Assembly (NCBI GenBank): GCA_036346355.1
Contig: CM070592.1
Location: 38,528,193-38,592,192, forward strand
Direction of reading: 5' to 3'
DNA: 64,000 bases
From: Rhipidocladum racemiflorum
Lineage: Eukaryota; Streptophyta; Magnoliopsida; Poales; Poaceae
Shown here: piece by piece, positions 58,250-64,000 of the stretch
How the letters are laid out: every line of letters begins with the position of its first letter
How positions within the stretch are numbered: the first letter of the stretch is position 1
Notes under the pieces: model-generated
Told to the model about the DNA's origin: nothing
The model's input: the letters and a program-made list of their open reading frames with translations, nothing else
Databases searched by the model: none
Translations under genes and position numbers: made by a program

Positions 58250-59760
58250 AAAAATTGGCTTAATGATGAATTTGGTAGTGCAAAGTGGTTGTGCTCATGG
58301 CATGTGTGGTGCATATGCATATGTTGTTTCAGATGATTAATTGATATGCTTGTGATAGCATGGTAGTTGTTTTGTTTGATGCAATGCGCTCGTATGAGTG
58401 GTTGCATGGACTAATCTTGAGTCAAATCTTGGACTTTTGCTCGTACACATAGATTCGTGTTTGTTCATATGTAGGTGTTGCTTGAGGTTGAACGTGGTCA
58501 GTGATGGGACCGTCCCATCACTAGGTTCATAGAGGAACTGAGGTTCAGGACTAGGTTCAGGGAGGAACTGAGGTCCTAGTGGTCAAGGATGTCATGCGGA
58601 ACGTTCGGACCAGAGAACAGTGCACGTGAAGTCGAGAGTGAGTCACGTGGTAGTGGCAAGTGGGTTGTACACGTGCAAATATAAGTTTTGGGTTGTGTTC
58701 ATATATTGGGCCATATGTAATTGGGCCAAGTGGATATGCATGCATGTATTGGAATACAATTTATTAGGGTTTGATTAGTATAAATAAGATGGAACCACAC
58801 TGATAAAAAGTGACGGCGCTTGAGGTCTTCACGGCGACGAGTCAGGAAGGAGCTGTGCGCAAGGAGTTTCGGCGGCAGCTGGCCAAACAAAAAAGAAAAA
58901 CGGTGACAGAAGGAGCTTTCTCGGTGCCACAGTGTTCCACGAATTGCTACAGTGCTACTACAGTGTCGCTCATGAACAGTAATTTGATGATAGAGGATTT
59001 CGTTTTACTTTTGGCTTTCATTTCTCGCTTGTTTTGGTTCTAGATTGATTCATAGTTCTACGTTATAATTTTAGTTTGATCTAATCAAAACTTTTCTAAG
59101 GCATCAAGTTGTTGGTCTAAAAAGTTTGATTAATTTTGTAACTAGGGTTAGATAAATTTCCGTCATTATCTAATACAGTCAGCTTGCGAAAATCATAACT
59201 TTAGATCCGCAGATCCGATTGAGATGATTCTTATTGGGTTAGTTTCAAAATTGAATCTAAGTTTTACGGTTCAAATATCACGTCAATCCAACGGTTGGAT
59301 CTTCTGTAATTAATCTTTTATTGTGTGTTTGGTTAGTGGGATGGAGTGGAATGGAACCATCCCATCCCACCAAGTCTAGTGTTTAGTTGGAGAGCTGAGA
59401 ATGACTTGGTTCCAGAAAAGAGAATATTCTCTCTAGATTCGAGACAGCCAGGTTCTATAAATTTTCTAGAACGCAGCCATCCCACTTGGAATGTGAGAGT
59501 GACAGTGGGCCTTGTCTGAGAATCTGGGATGGAACCATTCCATCCCTGAAATCTGGGATGAAGCCATTCCATCCTGAAATCTGGGATGGAACCATTCCAT
59601 TCCACCTCACTCTCCAACCAAACACACAATTAGTAAACGTATGTCAGTTTATTTTTGCTGAAACCAAAGCAGATTTTTATAATGTGTTTAGGGGTGTTTT
59701 GAGAATCCATAAAAATTTGTTTTAGCTTATGTGCACTTATTCGCGCCCCCTCTGATTGCT
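58205..59760 (+). repeat. Left arm of a 3.1-kb imperfect palindrome
   Basis: Reverse-complement similarity to 59925-61345 in two long blocks: 58205-58800 (GTGTTGCTTGAGGTTGAACG, GGAACTGAGGTTCAGGACTA, AAGTCGAGAGTGAGTCACGT, TATTAGGGTTTGATTAGTAT) and 59040-59755 (ATAACTTTAGATC, GGGTTAGTTTCAAAATTGAA, GTGTTTTGAGAAT). About 85% identical by eye, with a divergent middle and a MITE present only in this arm. Confidence 0.85.
59321..59629. mobile_element. Tourist-like MITE inside the left palindrome arm
   Basis: 309 bp with ends TTGTGTGTTTGGTT and AACCAAACACACAA, flanked by TTA. The right palindrome arm provides the empty site: at the matching point (about 60028 on the opposite strand) it runs straight through a single TTTAGTGAAC. 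The interior has GGGATGGA-ACCATTCCATCCC repeats. Confidence 0.9.
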
Positions 59761-59924
59761 ATATTAGTCTATATCGATCCTACAGAAGGTATTCGTGAGC
59801 CTTTGAGGACTCCGGATACCCGTGTCGCCCTCATGTACCTTGAAAGAGAATATCCTCCAAGCTTATGCCAAGGTAAATCACTTCGACTGGAGATCAAATG
59901 GGGGTGAATGATTGCACAGAAGCT

Positions 59925-61345
59925 AAAACAATTTTTTATTAATTCTCAAAACACCTCTAAACAAATTATAAAAAACTGTCTCAGTTTCAATAAAAATAGA
60001 CTAACATATGTTCACTAAAATAGTAATTCTCGAAGATCCAACTGTCGGATTGATGTGAAATTTTAACTATAGAAACTAGATTCAATTTTTCAACTAACCC
60101 AAGAAGAATCAATGCAATTGGATCTACGAATCAAAAGTTATGATTTTTGCAAGATGACTATATCAGATATTGACGAAAATTGATCTAACCCTAATTACGA
60201 AATTAATCAAGATCTATGAGGAATTAACCATTGAAACATTTTAGATCAATAACTTGATGCCCTAGGAAAGTTTTGAATGGATCAAATCAAAATTATCATG
60301 ATAAAATAATGAATCAATCTAGAACCAAAATAGGCATGCAAACGATGAATAAAAAGAGGAATAAAATTACCAATTTCTGGGCTGCTAGCTAGATGATGAT
60401 CGAGTTGCTCAATTGTACAAATTCAAGAACTCCTTAAACATCTGGTCACGGGTGCACACGCGCGACGCTAGTTGCCCATGCTGAAGTCCAGCACGTGGGG
60501 TGTGCCTTGCCTAAGTCCAAATTATCCTTGCATGAAGCTTTTTATGAACCTACGGAAAACACCATATGATCGATCGCCGGAGGGAGTACGAAGCAGCTAT
60601 ATTTCTATCTCCCGAGTCCTGACCGTGCCGCCCACTGTAGTCTGGCTATCTGGGCTGCCGCCTCCTTGCCGCGAACTCCCAGTCACACGCACGCATCAAG
60701 CCGCCAACAGCACGGGAGCACTTTTTTCTTGTTTTCTAGTACATTTTTTGTGCGGCTTTACGGCCCCTCCTATTTATACTAAACAAACCCTAATAAACTG
60801 TACTCAAATACATGCATGCATATCTACCTAGTCCAATTTTACATGGCCCAATATATACACACAACAATCCAAAACTTATATTTGCACATGTACGGCCCAC
60901 CTGCTGCTACCACGTGACTCACTCTCGACTTCACGTGCATTGTTTTCTAGTCCGAACATCTCGCATGACATCCTTGACAACTAGGACCCCGATTCCTCCC
61001 TGAATCTAGTCCTGAAGCTCAGTTCCTCCATAAACCTAGTTCCGATCCCGTCATCGATCACGTTCGACCTCAAGCAACACCTGCAGATGAACAAACATGA
61101 AACCGTATACGAGTACAAGTCCACGACTTGACTCAACGTTAGTCCATGCAACCTCTCACATGAGCGCATTGTATCAAGCAAAACAATTACCATGCTATCA
61201 CAAGCATATCAAATAATCATATGAAACAGCACATGCACATGCACCACATATACCATGAACACAACCACTTTGCAATACCAAAATCAATACTATGCCAGTT
61301 TTTCATCACATGATTTCACACTAAGTCTCCAATTTGTAATGATCG
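59925..61345 (-). repeat. Right arm of the palindrome
   Basis: Inverted copy of 58205-59760, lacking the MITE. The spacer (about 59760-59925) is unique. A CCGGAGGGAGTA Stowaway-type end occurs at 60578-60590 without an identified partner. Confidence 0.85.
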
Positions 61346-62914
61346 AGGATTTATCCTTTTGCTGTGATATTTCCACAATGACTATTGATATGCCACGGAC
61401 AGGAGTAGAGCCTTGTCACGTCACTCTTCATGTAGGTTGAGGTTGAGTTGCTACTCTCCTTCTTGATCGACGTGATCGACTTCGGTTGTTCGTTGGGAAC
61501 CGTTGACACCAGAATTCAGCATGAAGCTGATTTGGTAAGAATCGGTCTAATCATGGATAGTTTATTGTGGAAAGTGTTGGATTAGGAATTATGAACTGAT
61601 GCGGTGATATCAAACAATCATAGACCGAAACGTGTTTCGATTGTGGTAAGATTTGGCGCTTATACGGATAAGGAGATTGGAGACCGGGAAGGAAATGATC
61701 TTTACTTTTCTTTACTTTTCCTATCGACTAGGAGTAGATTTTAAGTCTTGTAATAGTTCCTTTGTAATTTGTTCTTGATCAATAAAGTTGCATATCGCCG
61801 ATCTCTGGTCATCGCCAAATTACGCCAAACCAGGTTTGCTTCCGAAGGACCACGTGGAGGTCCATCTATGTTTGTAATGAGTATTTGACTTTATTTGAGC
61901 AAGGTGTACTTAGGTTTGAGTTTGATTTAAATTGGAATTCAAAAGTAAGCAATTTGATTTGTGTCAGCTTCTTGCGGTACTACTGACCTATGGCTGGTGG
62001 TAGTACCGACATGATTAATTGTGAGTGATTGAATGATTATTGCATATTATTGTTGAACAATGCTATGTGAGGTGGTTCTTTGTCTTTGTTGGTTGCAAGG
62101 CTTCGTTCCAAGGTCATGGTGAGGCGAAGGATGGCCAGGACTAGGCGAGGTGCGCCGGAGGTCTGAAAGGCTAGTGATCACCGAAAGATGGTCGAAGATG
62201 AAGTGGGTGCAAGACAAAAGGTCAAGGGAACTTTGTGGATGCTGGATTGAAGATACCGGGTCAATAAACCCATTGGGTTATGAGTTTTAAGAGATAGAGT
62301 AGCGGTCAAGTTAGCTAGTGGATAAAACCCGGTTGTTAGTGGGTTTTGGGTTAGCCCAATAGACAAGTGTGTGGGATCAAATCCTGGCTCTTGGAGGTTA
62401 GCTTAGGATTGAAGCAATCCATCCGAGGGTGGAGGATGACTCTTGCAATATAAATAGAGGGGAGGGGTGTGCTCTCCCCCAAGCTTGTAAGAGGAATTCT
62501 TGTGTCGCTTTGATAAAAGCTTTGCCCGCCTGGTTGTGATGCTTTTGAATTTCTCTTCTCCAAGCAATGCGAATTAAATTTTATGCCATTTGATTTTAGT
62601 ATTTAAATTCCGCATTTACATTCTCGCAATTTAATTTATGCAAGTTGGATGCCTCCCCTACTTCTACTTGCTTGTGCTTGTTCTTGCCAAAGATGAGTGA
62701 TTGATTGGATGAATCTTCTCTTAGATCAAATCTCAATCCTTTAGGCAAACATGACTTCATCTTTGTGATAAACCGATCTTTTGGCTCTTCCATGAAGATT
62801 TCTTCTGTAGATCGTGTTTGAGGTTTCTACACAACCTTTTTCTGTTATCTCTGTTTTTTGTCCAGTAGTTTATGTTTATTTTATAGAAAATTCATATTAT
62901 CTGATATTGGGGTG
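61346..62914. other. Intergenic with retroelement-like fragments
   Basis: No intact gene. 61480-61830 (AATAAAG at 61783) and 62430-62830 (TATAAATAGAGG at 62450) look like promoter and polyadenylation regions of old LTRs, but no paired LTR or target duplication is visible in the window. Confidence 0.35.
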
Positions 62915-63023
62915 TGTCGGCGTATTTTACGCCAGGGTCCCCACTCCCCCGCAATAAAAGAGACCGCCGGGCAGGCAGGGTGTGTCCGGGCACACCACCT
63001 CTGGCAAGCAGTAACTCCCCAGC

Positions 63024-63240
63024 GTGGTCGCCCAGTGGACAGGTGGCAGTCAGGCCACACCACTGGGCGACCAGCAAGGTGGTCGCCCAATTGGACAGGT
63101 GGCAGTCGGGCCACACCTCTGGGCGACCAGGAAGGTGGTCGCCCAGTGGACGCGTGGCAGTCAGGCCACACCACTAGGCGACCAGCGAGGTGGTCGCCCA
63201 GAAGACACGTGGCATGTAGGCCACTCCCCTGGCGTCCACC
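63024..63240. repeat. 55-56 bp minisatellite in the LTR
   Basis: Four units start at 63024, 63079, 63135 and 63190. Each opens GTGGTCGCCCA and ends CTGGGCGACCAG, so every unit is itself an inverted repeat (GGTCGCCCAG/CTGGGCGACC) around GGACAGGTGGCAGTC-GGCCACAC. Confidence 0.93.
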
Positions 63241-63551
63241 CCCAAAGCTGCATCACCCTGATCAAGGACATTTAATGCGAGGCGTGCGCATTAAATGCAA
63301 AGCATTGAGGATGCAGTATGGCGGCGCGTCTTCCCCAGGCGTGCATTAACTGCGTATGACATCACGGCAGCACCTCACCCCCTGACGGAACGGGTGGCGT
63401 TGGTGGACGTGGGGCCCGAGGAGGAGGTGTGACGGCTGCGGCAGATATTAATGGGATGAAAGAACAGTGACGTGCGCATTAAATGCGCCCGTGTCAGTGT
63501 AATGAGTGTGCCTTGCCGTGTAAGCCTCCCATGTGCCCCCGGGAGCCCAAG

Positions 63552-63560
63552 TATAAAAGG
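63552..63560 (+). promoter_or_regulatory. TATA box of the Gypsy LTR
   Basis: TATAAAAGG followed by a GC-rich leader, 276 bp before the LTR end. A good match to a plant LTR core promoter. Confidence 0.8.
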
Positions 63561-63828
63561 GGGCCGGGGTGCATGGGAGAGGGGGTTCGACCCATTGTTA
63601 GTAGGTTTCATCCTCTCAAGCCAGAACACAAGCAATAGCAAGAAAGGCAGGACTAGGGCTATTAATCTCTGGAGGGCCTGAACCTGGGTAAACCCTAGCG
63701 TCCCCATTCCTCTGAGCTTCACCGGCACCCCGTTCATCTTCCTTCCACCGGCGATTACCCCGAAAGCCCCCCGTCTGAACCTTATAAGCACCCGACTCGA
63801 AGGTGCCTGTTGGCTAGTACGCCGACAG

Positions 63829-63846
63829 TGGCGCGTCAGGTAGGGG
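63829..63846 (+). other. Primer-binding site of the Gypsy element
   Basis: TGGCGCGTCAGGTAGGGG begins one base after the LTR. GGCGC-type sites are usual in grass Gypsy elements. I did not assign the tRNA. Confidence 0.75.
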
Positions 63847-63920
63847 CTATTGGTGGTTAGATTGCCCTCTTTCTTCCATCTTCAGTTGGAAGCTCAGCAG
63901 AAGTAGGGGCGCTCGTCTGC

Positions 63921-64000
63921 ATGGCGGAGTCGCACTCCAAGCGCAGCAATCTGCCCGAGGAAAGCGGCGCCCGTAGCCGGTCTCGGTGTTCGGGGAGGGA
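63921..64000 (+). CDS. Gag N-terminus, cut by window edge
   Basis: ATG at 63921 opens MAESHSKRSNLPEESGARS and continues Arg/Ser-rich to the end of the window. Position about 75 bp after the primer site is right for gag. Too short to assign a family. Confidence 0.55.
   Translation, partial: MAESHSKRSNLPEESGARSRSRCSGR

Larger units (their letters stand above)
62915..63827 (+). repeat. 5' LTR of a Gypsy-type element
   Basis: 913 bp from TGTCGGCGTATTTTACGCC to GTACGCCGACA. It carries a minisatellite in U3 (63024-63240), TATAAAAGG at 63552, and is followed by a GGCGC-type primer site and a gag-like start. The partner LTR would lie beyond the window. Confidence 0.88.

Noticed and set aside
63024..63240. 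A CRISPR-like array
   Set aside because: Units are contiguous with no unique spacers, in a plant LTR. It is a minisatellite.
1..64000. tRNA, rRNA and organellar DNA inserts
   Set aside because: I looked for GGTTCGAATCC-type tRNA arms, rRNA blocks and plastid genes and saw none convincing by eye. A tRNA or covariance-model scan would settle it.

Overview
This is a plant nuclear window, almost certainly from a grass (Poaceae). The evidence is a well-conserved plant GEX2 gene with canonical GT-AG introns, grass-type Helitron termini, Tourist, Stowaway and hAT MITEs, nested Copia and Gypsy retroelements, and many shredded copies of ordinary plant genes. The species cannot be fixed from sequence alone. 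Most of the window is transposable elements. Only one gene, GEX2 (39605-45469, + strand, 14 exons, 1143 codons), looks intact and native.

Layout. 1-3337 is the 3' part of a plus-strand Helitron carrying a BRCT-protein fragment fused to a UBC22 (E2) fragment. 3338-8260 is intergenic, with a MITE, a damaged Helitron end and one copy of a large repeat. 8491-14652 is a nested pair: a minus-strand Copia fragment is split by a complete but broken plus-strand Copia element (9376-14392, 204-bp LTRs, TSD ATCTG), which itself carries a ~0.9-kb insertion. 15279-18252 is a LINE remnant interrupted by an element packed with TCGGA-N3-TCCGA motifs. 18995-19507 is an unrecognised small gene candidate. 19560-21990 is a second copy of the large repeat. 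22471-22838 is a signal-peptidase-like fragment.

22928-26568 is a compact LTR element (TSD GGGAG, iMet-type primer site). Instead of pol it carries one long intronless frame joining a PTB-type RRM to most of a plant DUF810 (MUNC13-like/PATROL1 family) protein. This is the most interesting object in the window. 27-34 kb holds AT microsatellites, MITEs, a hAT element and decayed pieces of a vacuolar-sorting-receptor-like gene and an EREX-like PX-protein gene. 34380 to about 39300 is a minus-strand Helitron with a textbook 3' terminus that carries beta-tubulin, GAR-transformylase and hexokinase fragments, introns included. It abuts the GEX2 promoter.

Downstream of GEX2 are an F-box (SKIP8-like) fragment, a Helitron-like terminus with a ~110-bp tandem array, a hAT element (TSD ACAGTCAC) splitting an unidentified exon, a 4.6-kb LTR-like repeat, a 180-bp tandem repeat, a 3.1-kb imperfect palindrome (58.2-61.3 kb) with a MITE in one arm only, and at the right edge the 5' LTR and gag start of a Gypsy element with a 55-bp minisatellite in U3.

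All gene identities come from recognising protein motifs by eye. No database search was run. Boundaries without a TSD or splice site are approximate.
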